Below are positions 9,444 to 18,708 of a stretch of 64,000 nucleotides of DNA, piece after piece. Both the position numbers and the translations under genes were made by a program. The notes beneath the pieces are model-generated. The model saw nothing but the letters and a program-made list of their open reading frames with translations. It ran no database searches and was not told where the DNA came from. The stretch comes from an uncultured Acidobacteriota bacterium (lineage in GTDB: Bacteria; Acidobacteriota; Blastocatellia; RBC074), in NCBI GenBank assembly GCA_902825875.1, contig CADECP010000003.1, positions 62,001 to 126,000 on the forward strand. Reading direction: 5' to 3'. The number at the start of each line of letters is the position of its first letter. Within the stretch, counting starts at the first letter, position 1.

Positions 9444-10667
9444 TCAAACAAACTCCATCGCCGCAAAACTCACCACAGATTCTTCGTCAATGTTCCATTG
9501 TTCGTACCGCAGCAATTCGCCGCGAGCTTCGGGGACGGCATTCAAAAATGTGTACAGCGGCGAAAATCCGCACCACTTCAACCGATCTTCTTCCGGTTTC
9601 ACCAGTTCAAAAAACTCTTCGCTGTTGCCGCTGCAAACCTGATTGAGCCGTTGCATGTCTTCTTCTTTGACTTCCAGCATTTCGTCTTCGTCGGCGCGTG
9701 CGGTCAACTCATCGCCATAACGTCTGCCGACGTGAGCCAGATCAATTCCTAGCACCCAGAACAATTTTGACCGATGCAAATCGGCCATTTCGCCCAATGC
9801 ATCGAAAAATCGCATCACCTTGTCATCGCTTTCCGGCGCTTCGCCGTAATACAACGCCCTGGCGAACGGCCCGCAAAGAATGGGCAAAATCTTGAAATCC
9901 GTGCCGAGCATCTGCTGCAAAAACACGCATTGAAACTCAATCGAATGTTCGATGCTGTGGCAATAATCTTCGTGGACGATGGAGCCATCGGCGTTCTCGG
10001 CGAGGAAATTGACCAGTTCCAGATCGGGTTGCAGCGTGCCGAGCGGCGTCACGAATGGTTTTCGCGTCAGCCCGAACTGTTCCGGCTGACCGTAATGCGA
10101 AGTCCCCAACACGACAACGGTTTTGCCCGCCGCGTGTTGTTTGGCTGCGCCAGCCAATCGCCCATAAGCCGCCGCGTAAGATTGCCAGCCGCCGAACGGA
10201 CTCACATGCGGAGCCGCCAATCCGATGATTGGCTTGGCTGTGGGCGACAAACTTCCTGCCAAATAATCGTCAAGTTGCACGCGCAATTCCGCCATTTGAT
10301 CGGGATAGCCTGACCCGGCGTGCGCCGGTTGCCGATGAGTTGCGGCGGCAAATTCCGCGTGGCGCTGGCGCTTCATTCGCTCGAACTCTTCGGTTTCCAG
10401 GTATCCGTTTTGCTGAAGCACTTCGCCCAAAGCTTCAATGACATCGCTCGGCACAAGCTGGCCGACCAGCCGCGTCAAATGCGCCTGACAGTCCAGCACA
10501 GTGCTTTCGCCGTCAAAAAAGCTCAGCCCGGCGGCCAGGATAGGAGGAATAATCAACACTTCCTGCGAATATCGAAACGGATCGCGCATCACCAAACCGG
10601 GCCGTTCGGGAACCGGCGACGGAAACATATCCAGGCCACGTCTGAGAGAAGGTAGTTGTTTGTCCAT
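9444..10667 (-). CDS. AmmeMemoRadiSam system protein B (MEMO1 family)
   Basis: A 407-residue protein. Residues about 1-110 resemble a PqqD-like peptide-chaperone domain (RPGLVMRDPFRYSQEVLIIP). About 120-400 form the MEMO fold, related to extradiol dioxygenases, with GLAAPHVSPFGGW, VVVLGTSHYG, HSIEHSIEFQ and GIDLAHVGRRYG supplying likely metal-site histidines. In many bacteria this protein is encoded beside an AMMECR1 protein and a radical SAM enzyme; neither is seen here. The biochemical role of the bacterial form is unsettled. The next gene (10794) is divergent. Confidence 0.87.
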   Translation of the reverse strand: MDKQLPSLRRGLDMFPSPVPERPGLVMRDPFRYSQEVLIIPPILAAGLSFFDGESTVLDCQAHLTRLVGQLVPSDVIEALGEVLQQNGYLETEEFERMKRQRHAEFAAATHRQPAHAGSGYPDQMAELRVQLDDYLAGSLSPTAKPIIGLAAPHVSPFGGWQSYAAAYGRLAGAAKQHAAGKTVVVLGTSHYGQPEQFGLTRKPFVTPLGTLQPDLELVNFLAENADGSIVHEDYCHSIEHSIEFQCVFLQQMLGTDFKILPILCGPFARALYYGEAPESDDKVMRFFDALGEMADLHRSKLFWVLGIDLAHVGRRYGDELTARADEDEMLEVKEEDMQRLNQVCSGNSEEFFELVKPEEDRLKWCGFSPLYTFLNAVPEARGELLRYEQWNIDEESVVSFAAMEFV

Positions 10668-10793
10668 AAGTCGTTTAAGATTTGGTTCAAGTTAAGCGTG
10701 GGCATGATGCTCGGCGGCGATTCAAACGGCAACGCGAACCAATCGCCGCTGAAACCTTTTTGTGCTTTTTTTCGTCTGTAGGCTTTGGGAAAA

Positions 10794-11606
10794 ATGAAAA
10801 CAAGCAACCAAACAATTTGGATTCGGCTGGCAATCGCGCTGATGGCGGCAGCCTTGCTTGTTTCAACCGCCTCAGCGCAAAAGCCCAAACGCAAAAAAGC
10901 TGAACCGGTTCCGCCGCCAGCGCCCACCGTCACTGCCGAAGAACTGAAAGAACTGAGCGACGCCGCCAGCAAATCGCGCGAAAGTTTGATCGCCGCGTCG
11001 AACACTTACCGCGAAAGTTTGCAGCGATTGCTGACGCTGCAAAAACAGGACAAAGAGCGCGCCGCCTCCATCGTAGAGAAAAACAAAAAGCTGTTGGATT
11101 TGGGCGTGCTGGCCAAAAAAGAAGTCGAAGAAAGCGAGCAAGTCCTGGCGGCTTCCAAAACCAAATCAGCCGAAACCGAAAAACAGCTTGAATCCATTGA
11201 CCAATTGGTCGCCGAAGTCGAAGCCGCCGAAGAACTGGCCAAACTACCTCCGCCGCCGACCGGCGAATTTCGTTCAAGCGGTGTGCTGGTTCGATTTGTC
11301 GGATTCAGTCGCTGGAACCTGAGTGATTTTGGAAAGGTGGATGCGTTTTATCGGCTGAAGTTTGGCAAACCGCTGCCGGTCAGCGCCTTTGGCCAGACGC
11401 AAACTCACAATCAACTTGGCTTCGATCACAGCAACGCGCTGGATGTCGCCATTCATCCTGACAGCGCCGAAGGCCAGGCGCTGATCGAATTTCTTCACGG
11501 ACAAGGAATTTCATTCATCGCCATTCGCGCCGCCATTCACGGTTCGGCCACCGGCGCGCACATTCACATCGGAGCTTCTTCGCGGCGAATCACACCGAAG
11601 CAATGA
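10794..11606 (+). CDS. Secreted coiled-coil protein with M15-like peptidase C-terminus
   Basis: A 270-residue secreted protein. The signal peptide spans about residues 1-28 (IALMAAALLVSTASAQ), then a proline/lysine-rich linker. A coiled-coil region (about 45-145) is rich in E, K and A. The C-terminal part (about 165-270) contains NQLGFDHSNALDVAIH and GAHIHIG, matching the H-x6-D and H-x-H zinc-ligand layout of M15/VanY-like D,D-peptidases. A peptidoglycan-related role is inferred from this motif only. The ATG at 10794 gives a normal signal peptide. The gene converges on the CRTAC1 gene with only a few bases between stops. Confidence 0.62.
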   Translation: MKTSNQTIWIRLAIALMAAALLVSTASAQKPKRKKAEPVPPPAPTVTAEELKELSDAASKSRESLIAASNTYRESLQRLLTLQKQDKERAASIVEKNKKLLDLGVLAKKEVEESEQVLAASKTKSAETEKQLESIDQLVAEVEAAEELAKLPPPPTGEFRSSGVLVRFVGFSRWNLSDFGKVDAFYRLKFGKPLPVSAFGQTQTHNQLGFDHSNALDVAIHPDSAEGQALIEFLHGQGISFIAIRAAIHGSATGAHIHIGASSRRITPKQ

Positions 11607-11609
11607 CAT

Positions 11610-13382
11610 CTACTTTTTCAATGTCTCGCCTTCTCTGATTTTCAACACTTGATCGGCTTTGACATCTTTCAGCGTATCGGTTTGTCCGTTCGGCCAAAAT
11701 ACGTCAACGCGGTCGGCTTTCGTTTTGTCGCCAAGCCCGAAATGCAGTCGCAAATCATCGTGAGAATAATAGCTGGTCTGGCTGAGCACGGCTTGGGCTT
11801 GTTTGCGTTCGCCGATGGTGACGACAACTCGCGCGCCCAAGCCCGTTCGGTTGGATTTCACGCCGGTCAGTTTCACTTTCAACCAGTGATTGTCATTTGC
11901 CAGATCGTTTCTGAGCAGCGAAGGCGATTCGTTCATGTTCATCACCAGCACGTCTGTGTCGCCGTCGTTGTCGAAATCGCCGAAAGCGCAGCCTCGACTG
12001 GAATGCGGATCGGTCACGCCGGAGCCGCTTTTCGCCGTCACGTCTTCAAAGCGACCATTGCCCAAATTGCGAAATAACTGGCGCGGGCCGCGATGCGGGT
12101 ATTGTTTGAAGACCTTTTCGACTTCGGGATAAACATTGCCCGTCACCCAAAAAACATCCGGCCAACCGTCGTTGTCTACATCGGGCATTCCGGCGCCCCA
12201 ACTTATGTATTTCGTCGCGCGGCCAAAACCTGCGGCCAGCGTCACGTCTTCAAACAAGCCTTTGCCGGAGTTTTGGTAAAGCACAGGCGTGTCGTCCATA
12301 AAGTGCGTTTTGAAAATATCCAGCCGCCCGTCGCGGTTGAAATCGCCTATGCCGAGTCCCATGCCGGCTTGCGGCTGTCCGTCTTCGTTGTAAGCCACGC
12401 CGCTTTCCAGCGCGACATCGGTAAAAGTTCCGTTCGCGTTGTTGCGATACAGAATGCTGGCCGTCGAATCGCAAGCGACGTAAAGATCAACCCAACCGTC
12501 TTCATCAAAATCCACCGCCGCAACCGACATCGGATACCGCTCGAAAACTTTGCTGATGCCCGAAGTTTCGGAAACATCGGTGAATGTTCCGTTGCCTTCG
12601 TTGCGATAAAGCCAGTTACGCGCAAACGGCAAACCTTTCGGCCCGCAATTGACCGGGACGCCTTTCCAGGCGCAATTCGCGCCTTTGCCGGGTTCGGCAG
12701 CGGTTTTCAAATCGAAGCTCAGGTAATTGGCGACGAACAAATCCAGGTCGCCGTCGCGGTCATAATCAATGAAACTACATCCCGATCCCCAGCGAATGCC
12801 TTCAAAATCAAGCCCGGCTCGTTTGGTCACGTCGGTGAACGTGCCGTTGCCGTTGTTGCGATACAAAACGTTCGCGCCCCAATACGTGACGAATAAATCA
12901 TCAAAGCCGTCGCCGTCGTAATCGCCAATGCTCAAACCGGAAGCAAAGCCTGTTTTGGTGAATCCGGCTTTGGCCGTCACGTCGGTGAACGTGCCGTTGC
13001 GGTTGTTTTTATAAAGTCGCGTCGTCGGTTTTGAAGATGCCGCTTCCTGACGGTCGCGGTACTGTTCCAGAGTCGTGCCGTTCAACGTCAGCACGTCCAT
13101 CCAGCCGTCGTTGTCATAATCGTAAAAGGCCAAGCCGCAGCCGTTGGTTTCGATGATGTAGCGTTTGGATTCGACGCCGCCGTAAATGATCGGCTGAGTT
13201 AAACCTGCTCGGACGGCGATGTCAGTGAATTGCGGATTGCGGGTTGCGGGTTGCGAATTCGCAGCGGCAAACAAGGTCAGGCCAACAGCAACTGCGGCAA
13301 CAAAACCAATCTTTCTCCCACTCCTATTGTTATTCGTGCCTCTTCGTGCCTCTTCGTGTATGGAATCATTGCCGAATTTCAT
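11610..13382 (-). CDS. CRTAC1-family secreted protein with FG-GAP/VCBS repeats and ASPIC/UnbV domain
   Basis: A 590-residue secreted protein predicted to form a calcium-binding beta-propeller. Seven D-x-D-x-D-G type loops are visible, among them DYDNDGWMD, DYDGDGFDD, DFDEDGWVD, DFNRDGRLD and DFDNDGDTD. The C-terminus has the ASPIC/UnbV signature (NRTGLGARV..., ...SYYSHDDLRLHFGLG, ...VDVFWPNG). Binding of ligand or matrix is known for relatives but not the substrate here. The ATG at 13382 overlaps the TPR gene stop (ATGA), implying coupling. Residues 9-18, before the hydrophobic signal core, are encoded by a CACGAAGAGG-type repeat. A paralogue lies at 20744-22465. Confidence 0.88.
   Translation of the reverse strand: MKFGNDSIHEEARRGTNNNRSGRKIGFVAAVAVGLTLFAAANSQPATRNPQFTDIAVRAGLTQPIIYGGVESKRYIIETNGCGLAFYDYDNDGWMDVLTLNGTTLEQYRDRQEAASSKPTTRLYKNNRNGTFTDVTAKAGFTKTGFASGLSIGDYDGDGFDDLFVTYWGANVLYRNNGNGTFTDVTKRAGLDFEGIRWGSGCSFIDYDRDGDLDLFVANYLSFDLKTAAEPGKGANCAWKGVPVNCGPKGLPFARNWLYRNEGNGTFTDVSETSGISKVFERYPMSVAAVDFDEDGWVDLYVACDSTASILYRNNANGTFTDVALESGVAYNEDGQPQAGMGLGIGDFNRDGRLDIFKTHFMDDTPVLYQNSGKGLFEDVTLAAGFGRATKYISWGAGMPDVDNDGWPDVFWVTGNVYPEVEKVFKQYPHRGPRQLFRNLGNGRFEDVTAKSGSGVTDPHSSRGCAFGDFDNDGDTDVLVMNMNESPSLLRNDLANDNHWLKVKLTGVKSNRTGLGARVVVTIGERKQAQAVLSQTSYYSHDDLRLHFGLGDKTKADRVDVFWPNGQTDTLKDVKADQVLKIREGETLKK
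13333..13359. repeat. TTCGTGCC repeat units (family D) within the CRTAC1 signal region
   Basis: The unit TTCGTGCCTC occurs in tandem here, inside the first codons of the CRTAC1 gene. It is akin to the TTCGTG-rich DNA at 49027-49056 and 63418-63448. Confidence 0.55.
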
Positions 13383-14395
13383 TTGTCGGGATTCTCCAGA
13401 TTGCCTTGCAGCTTGTCGGCGATGGCGAATTCTCGTTTGGCGTCGTCGGTTTTGCCGAGTTGTTGATACGTCTGCCCCAAAATGTAATGCGCGGATTTGT
13501 TGTTCGGATCGAATTGGATCGCGCGACGCAACATGGCTTCGGCGTTCGAAAGCTGTTTCTTTTTCAGATACGACTTGCCCAGCAGAATGTACGGCCCGCT
13601 GTAAAACGGATTGAGCCAGACTGATTTTTGCAGTTGCGAAATGGCTTCGTCCCATTTCAACTGCCGGGTCAGCGCGTCGCCGATTTTGTAATAGGCCATG
13701 GCGTTGTTCGGATTGATGGCCAGTTCTTTTTCGAGCAGCGCGATGCCTTCGTCAAAACGGTTTTTGTAAATCGCGTTTTGCGCCAGCAGGTAATTGGCCT
13801 GCGGCAAGCGCGGGTCTTTTTCGAGCGCCGCTTTCAATTCCGCGTCCGCGAAATCTTCCATCTCGACGCGGATCATCATCTGCGCGGTCAGCAAATGGGC
13901 GGCGGCGGAATCCGGCGCGACGCGAAACATTCGCCCAAACGCCGCGCGCGCTTTTTCAGGCTGCCGCGTTTGCACCGAGGCCATCCCCAGCGCATAAGCC
14001 AGTTCATTGTTGTTCGGCAGCCAGGCGGAGGTTTGCTCCAAAAACGGAACGGCTTCGGCCAGACGACCCAGAATGAAATTCGACAGCCCCAGCAACTGAA
14101 TGCTTTCCCGCCAGGCGGGCGAATCTTTCGGCAATTTGCCGACAGCGACGGACAACTGTTCGACCGCGCGAACGTGATCGTTGCTGCTGTAATAGGCCAC
14201 GCCCAGAAGCTGCGCCACGCGCGGATCGTTTTGCTGAGTCAGCGTCGTCAGTTTGGCAATCGCGCCCTTCGGATTGCCGTTGTTGAGCAGCGTTCGCGCC
14301 TCGGCCAGCGCAGCCGTTGCATCCGCAGGCTCCTGCGCGAAAGCGGAAAAAGCCGGAAGAACCGCAATCAGAATGCAAATCAGGAATCGCTTCAT
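13379..14395 (-). CDS. Secreted TPR protein
   Basis: A 338-residue protein with a signal peptide (MKRFLICILIAVLPAFSAFAQ) followed by about eight tetratricopeptide repeats, seen as recurring A-x-x-L/Y-G-x-A spaced by 34 residues, for example NAMAYYKIGDALTRQ and NKSAHYILGQTYQQLG. TPRs are protein-interaction scaffolds, here in the periplasm or outside. It sits 4 bases after the PIN toxin stop and overlaps the CRTAC1 start by 4 bases, so the two exported proteins are probably translated together. TPR and CRTAC1 genes are often adjacent in Acidobacteria and Planctomycetes. The internal ATG gives the signal peptide and is preferred over the longer ORF. Confidence 0.86.
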   Translation of the reverse strand: MKRFLICILIAVLPAFSAFAQEPADATAALAEARTLLNNGNPKGAIAKLTTLTQQNDPRVAQLLGVAYYSSNDHVRAVEQLSVAVGKLPKDSPAWRESIQLLGLSNFILGRLAEAVPFLEQTSAWLPNNNELAYALGMASVQTRQPEKARAAFGRMFRVAPDSAAAHLLTAQMMIRVEMEDFADAELKAALEKDPRLPQANYLLAQNAIYKNRFDEGIALLEKELAINPNNAMAYYKIGDALTRQLKWDEAISQLQKSVWLNPFYSGPYILLGKSYLKKKQLSNAEAMLRRAIQFDPNNKSAHYILGQTYQQLGKTDDAKREFAIADKLQGNLENPDK

Positions 14396-14399
14396 AAAG

Positions 14400-14855
14400 T
14401 CAGTGAAGATTGGGATCGTCCGTGACAAAGCCTTCGGCTTGGGCAGCCGACAGCAACTGAAGGTCAGCGGAAAGGAAAATCATAGGGGACGAGCCGGGTC
14501 GCACGAGTTGGCGCGCTTCAATCGCTGACGCCAATTGCACGGCGTCATAAGCTTTCAGCGGATACCGTTCGACAAGTTGCCTGGCCGATTCCAGCACTTG
14601 TCCAGTAGTGGCGATGATCAGGTATTGGGAATTCCAGATTTGGTTGGCAACGAAACTTAAGCGCAAGTACCGAAGCCGGCTAATGGATTTTTTGCGCAAT
14701 TGCCGATTCAGCGCGCTATACAACTCGACAAAACTGATTTGCGCTGTGCAGATAGTGTTGTTGGTTGCAGGCTTGGTCAGCGATCTGACCCACATTCGCC
14801 CCTTTTCCACGAGGTGACGTTTTGCCAGCACACTTGTGTCCGCGTAATAGACCAT
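14400..14855 (-). CDS. PIN-domain toxin (VapC-like ribonuclease)
   Basis: A 151-residue PIN-domain protein, probably a Mg-dependent endoribonuclease toxin. It begins MVYYADTSVLAK with the first conserved acid D6, then E in SFVELYSAL, D in KAYDAVQLASA and a final acid in FLSADLQLL. The length is normal for VapC-like proteins. The ATG overlaps the antitoxin stop as TGATG. The TPR gene starts only 4 bases after the stop, so this toxin-antitoxin pair may share a transcript with the TPR and CRTAC1 genes. The RNA target is unknown. Confidence 0.87.
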   Translation of the reverse strand: MVYYADTSVLAKRHLVEKGRMWVRSLTKPATNNTICTAQISFVELYSALNRQLRKKSISRLRYLRLSFVANQIWNSQYLIIATTGQVLESARQLVERYPLKAYDAVQLASAIEARQLVRPGSSPMIFLSADLQLLSAAQAEGFVTDDPNLH

Positions 14856-15166
14856 CACCAACCTTCCTGGCGTTCCTCAATGATGATTTCAGAAAGCGGC
14901 TTTTCCCCGGCAAATAGCTGTGCCAACTCTTCCTCTTCCGCTTCGGAAACAATTGATTCAAGGTCGAACGAAAGTGCGGGAGTGTTGGCGAGCAAGCCGG
15001 CCTTCGCCAGGGCTTCAATGATTTGTTTACGCTCTTCGTAATTCGCCGCCTGCGCAGTATTGATCGTGCGCACTTCCAACTCGACTTGGGTGTAGTTTTC
15101 CAACTCCAGCGGCATGACTGGCCGCAGCACTCCATTGGCATAAACAGCAGTGATTGTTTGGCTCAT
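14855..15166 (-). CDS. DUF104 / AF2212-like antitoxin
   Basis: A 103-residue protein whose N-terminus (AVYANGVLRPVMPLELE) is typical of DUF104 antitoxins, which partner PIN toxins. The rest is acidic and probably wraps the toxin (EEEELAQLFAGEKPL). A strong AAGGAGG ribosome-binding site precedes the ATG. It is the first gene of the antitoxin-toxin-TPR-CRTAC1 run. Autoregulation is typical of such modules but no operator is recognised here. Confidence 0.82.
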   Translation of the reverse strand: MSQTITAVYANGVLRPVMPLELENYTQVELEVRTINTAQAANYEERKQIIEALAKAGLLANTPALSFDLESIVSEAEEEELAQLFAGEKPLSEIIIEERQEGW

Positions 15167-15215
15167 CTTCGGCCTCCTTGCTTGCCTGATTTATAGGATG
15201 CCGGCAGCTTAGCAC

Positions 15216-15252
15216 AAAAAAGAGGAGAAGCCTTGCGAAGGCTCCCCCCTCT
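15216..15252 (-). terminator. Intrinsic terminator of the TonB-dependent receptor gene
   Basis: On the minus strand a GC-rich hairpin (15252-15221, arms AGAGGGGGGAGCC and GGCTTCTCCTCT) is followed by six T residues, directly after the receptor stop. This is a textbook Rho-independent terminator. Confidence 0.8.
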
Positions 15253-15276
15253 CTAAATCGCCAATTTACGCCGAAG

Positions 15277-18200
15277 TTAGAACTTCAGCCGGAGCGCGAA
15301 TTGGAAGTTGCGTTGCGGATCGGCACCGAAATAAGCGGTCGAGTTGATGACGCCCGCGCCGCCGCTCGGAACCAGACGCCCGCCGTCAAACCGGCCAATG
15401 AAGCTGTCAGGGTTGCCCAGGTTGACGTTGTTGAAGAAGTTCACCGATTCGATGCGGAATTCGAGTTCCTTTGATTCGGTGATCTTGAACTTCTTGAACA
15501 GCGAAGCGTCCGTGCGCCAATAACGCGGGCCGCGCAGGGCGTTGCGTTTCTGGTTGCCGAAGCTTCCCACCGCCGGAACGCCGAAAACGCTCAGGTCGGT
15601 GAAATGGCGGATCGTGCCGCCGGCATCGCGCGTGACGCCGGTTTTGACATCGCCGCCGACGTTCGGGCGGCAGGTTCCGGTGTCGGAAATTCCGCCCGTG
15701 TCAAAGCAGTTGTCGTAAGGCAGACCGCTTTGAATGGTCGTGTTCGAGTTCACTTGCCAGCCGCCGATCAACAAATCCGCCGGACGCGAAAGACCGCCCA
15801 ATAGTTTCTTGCCTTTGCCAATCGGCAGTTCGTAAACCTGCGAAAAGACAAAGTTGTGATTGCGCTGCCAGCCCGCCGGGCCTCGATTCAAATTGGCGTC
15901 GAAGAAGAAATAACCGCCGTCGTCCTGCTCCTGCTTCTGGTAGGTGTAATGCGCCAGCAGCGAATAGCCGTCCGAAAAACGCTTGTCCAGTTTGAGCTGG
16001 ATGGAGTTGTAGCGGTTGTCGGCGCAGTTGCAGAAGAAAGCTATGTCCTGCGACCAGCCGAACCTTTGGAAGAACGGTCTGGCCAGCGTGCCGTTTCGAT
16101 TCGGACGATAGCCCGCAATCGGCACTTGATTGACGTTGACGTCCGGGCCGTCGCCGGCAAAGACGTGCGTGCCTTTGTTGCCGACATAGGCCGCTTCGAG
16201 CGACATTTTGCTGGTCAACTGGTACTGCACCGTGACGTTGTAAGCGTCCACCGTCGGCAGCCGCATCTTGTCCGGCAACACGCGCGCGAAAACGCCGTCC
16301 GACAGGAAGAATTGCCCGCTGGTCGGCAAGGCCGCGTTCGGCGTGCCATTGCGATTCGGCGCATTGTTCAAGCCGAAGAACTGAGTGAACGCCGGCGCGC
16401 CCTGCGCCAGATTGAAGACGTTGTTGAAATTGCCGTTGTTCAAACGCTGCACAGCCAGCACCGGCAGGTTTTGCGTCACGGAATGTCCGAAGACCGAGCC
16501 GAACACGCCGATGTCGTAACTGCGTCCGTAACCGGCGCGAACCACCAGCTTGTCGGACACTTTGTAAGCCACGCTCAAACGCGGCGCGAAGTTGAAGCTG
16601 TTTTCCACGTTGCCCGCGAGATCGGTGGAACCAACGCCCGCCGTGCTGATTTGCCCGGTTTCCAAGCTCAAGAAGCCGCCGTTGCCGGGATTGTTAAGCG
16701 TCTGCGGATTGATGACATCCATGCGCAGGCCGTAGTTGATGGTCAGTTTCTGCGTCGCGCGCCAGGAATCCTGACCGTAATAGAAATGCCGCCATTGCCG
16801 TTCGCGCGCATCGGTGTTTGAACTGATGTAGCGTCCGAAGTTGGTCACTTCGCCCAGCAGGAAGGTGGCCAGACCGAGTCCGCCGCCGTTGACGCCCGCC
16901 GTCCGACCGTTGTTGAAAGTCAGTTCGCCGGAACGATGCACGTCCGAAGGCACGCGCAGGTTAAACGCGCGCCGCACGTCCACGCCGAATTTGAAGGTGT
17001 GGTTGCCGACGAATTTCGTGGTGTTGGTGACGAACTGGAATTGATTCTCATCCTGATCCAGCGGGCAGTTGCAACGGTTGACGCCCAGACCCGAACCGAA
17101 GTTGGTGTCAGGGATGCCGTTGCCGTTGATGAAGCCGCCAAACAAGCCGGAACTGAAATCATCCAGATTCAATCCGCGAATGCCCGCTTCTTCCGCCGTT
17201 TTCTTGCCGAAATCGAAGGGCAGAACGTTGACCTTGTAACGGAAAAATCCAAAGCGGAAATCCGTCACCAGCGTAGACGACCACGCATAGTCAAACCCGT
17301 ACGCCACGCTCTGGTTGCGCACTTTGGACGTGCCGCCCAGACTGACAAGTTCCGGGCCGCCGCCCGCGCCAAAAGCCGTCGGGCCATTGCGGCTGAAATC
17401 AGCGAAGCTGTAACGACCGAACATGCTCAGGTTTTCAGTCGCCCGGTAATCGCTGCGAATGTCAAAGCTGTCTTTATCGAAGCCTTCGATGCCCGACGCG
17501 ACATAATTGTCAGCCGTGCCGTTCAGGCGTCCCGGTGCGTTCGGCAGCGGAATCAGTCTCAAGACATTCAGGGCTTGCGGCGACAACCGTGCCGTTGGAA
17601 TGCGATTGCCTGTGAACTGCGTGCGCGCCGTCAAATCGCCGTTGGCATTGAAAACCGAAGTGGCCGGATCGAAAACATTGACGCCGTAAGCGCTTAAATC
17701 GCCCGTGCGCGCCGCCGCTGTCGGAACGGTCAGTAATCTGCTGCCGCCGGTTTTGCTGCGGATGCCGTCGTAATCGCCGAAGATGAACCATCGGTCTTTG
17801 ATAATCGGCCCGCCGACCGCGCCGCCGAATTGATTACGCAACGTGTCAGGAATGAATTTGCCTGTCAGCGAATCGGGCCGAGCTTGCGAAAACGGATTGC
17901 GCGCTTGCAGCACGTCGTTTTGCCGGAAGAGGTAAGTCGCGCCGTGAATGTCGTTCGTGCCGGATTTGGTCGAAACTGAAACCACGCCCGCGATGGCCTG
18001 GCCGAATTCCGCGTCGTAGTTTTGCGAAGTGATCTTGGTTTCGCCGATGGCTTCAAAGTTGGGATTGACGACGATGATGCCCAGAATCGGATCGCGGTTT
18101 TCCGTGCCGTCCAGTTGATAGCCCGTGCCGGCAAAGTGCTGGCCGTTGACCATTGTCTGGGTCGAACCTTGCGGGTTTTCGCTGGCCGCGTGCTGCCATT

Positions 18201-18708
18201 GCAGTTGCTGAGTTCCGGGCGTCAGCAAAATGAATTTGGTGAAGTTGCGGTCGAGAATCGGCAGATCTGTCACCTGACGAGCTTCAAACGTCACCGCCAC
18301 ATCTGCTCGATCTGTTTTCAGTAATGGAGCATCAGCCGAAATGGTGACTTCTTCGCTGACTGCGCCGGTTTGCAGCGACACATTTGTTTCGCTCGCGCGG
18401 TCAACGTTGACGACAACTTCGACGATGGCGGTCTTGAACCCCTGAGCTTCGATCTTGACTCGATAAGCTCCGGGGATCAGCCGGGTTTGGTTGAAATTGC
18501 CTGACGAATTGGTTTCGGTCGCTTCGCTCACGTTGGTTCCGGTGTTTGTGATCGTCACTTTGGCTTTGGCCACAGCCGCGCCGGATTGATCGGTCACAGA
18601 GCCGAACACGCTGCCGTACACGGCCTGTCCGAAAACCTCAACGGACAGAGACGTGATACACAGCAGCAAGCTCAACGCGAGGAGAGAGAATTTCTCTTTC
18701 GTCCTCAT
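15277..18708 (-). CDS. Oar-like TonB-dependent receptor with carboxypeptidase-regulatory domain
   Basis: A 1143-residue outer-membrane protein. A signal peptide ends near VEVFGQA. Residues about 30-115 are a CarboxypepD_reg domain (GSVFGSVTDQSGAAVAKAKV), about 120-230 a plug with PILDRNFTKF, and the rest a beta-barrel ending RNFQFALRLKF with the terminal aromatic expected for Bam insertion. Such receptors are abundant in Acidobacteria and are presumed to import or sense large substrates; the ligand is unknown. The ATG chosen follows AGGAGG by 10 bases; an upstream in-frame extension lacks this. The gene is divergent from a membrane-anchored regulator-like gene, suggesting a sensing pair. Confidence 0.9.
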   Translation of the reverse strand: MRTKEKFSLLALSLLLCITSLSVEVFGQAVYGSVFGSVTDQSGAAVAKAKVTITNTGTNVSEATETNSSGNFNQTRLIPGAYRVKIEAQGFKTAIVEVVVNVDRASETNVSLQTGAVSEEVTISADAPLLKTDRADVAVTFEARQVTDLPILDRNFTKFILLTPGTQQLQWQHAASENPQGSTQTMVNGQHFAGTGYQLDGTENRDPILGIIVVNPNFEAIGETKITSQNYDAEFGQAIAGVVSVSTKSGTNDIHGATYLFRQNDVLQARNPFSQARPDSLTGKFIPDTLRNQFGGAVGGPIIKDRWFIFGDYDGIRSKTGGSRLLTVPTAAARTGDLSAYGVNVFDPATSVFNANGDLTARTQFTGNRIPTARLSPQALNVLRLIPLPNAPGRLNGTADNYVASGIEGFDKDSFDIRSDYRATENLSMFGRYSFADFSRNGPTAFGAGGGPELVSLGGTSKVRNQSVAYGFDYAWSSTLVTDFRFGFFRYKVNVLPFDFGKKTAEEAGIRGLNLDDFSSGLFGGFINGNGIPDTNFGSGLGVNRCNCPLDQDENQFQFVTNTTKFVGNHTFKFGVDVRRAFNLRVPSDVHRSGELTFNNGRTAGVNGGGLGLATFLLGEVTNFGRYISSNTDARERQWRHFYYGQDSWRATQKLTINYGLRMDVINPQTLNNPGNGGFLSLETGQISTAGVGSTDLAGNVENSFNFAPRLSVAYKVSDKLVVRAGYGRSYDIGVFGSVFGHSVTQNLPVLAVQRLNNGNFNNVFNLAQGAPAFTQFFGLNNAPNRNGTPNAALPTSGQFFLSDGVFARVLPDKMRLPTVDAYNVTVQYQLTSKMSLEAAYVGNKGTHVFAGDGPDVNVNQVPIAGYRPNRNGTLARPFFQRFGWSQDIAFFCNCADNRYNSIQLKLDKRFSDGYSLLAHYTYQKQEQDDGGYFFFDANLNRGPAGWQRNHNFVFSQVYELPIGKGKKLLGGLSRPADLLIGGWQVNSNTTIQSGLPYDNCFDTGGISDTGTCRPNVGGDVKTGVTRDAGGTIRHFTDLSVFGVPAVGSFGNQKRNALRGPRYWRTDASLFKKFKITESKELEFRIESVNFFNNVNLGNPDSFIGRFDGGRLVPSGGAGVINSTAYFGADPQRNFQFALRLKF

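Noticed and set aside
13383-13655. N-terminal extension of the CRTAC1 gene upstream of 13382
   Set aside because: It would overlap the TPR gene by nearly 280 bases and lacks family similarity; ATG 13382 gives a signal peptide and an ATGA overlap.
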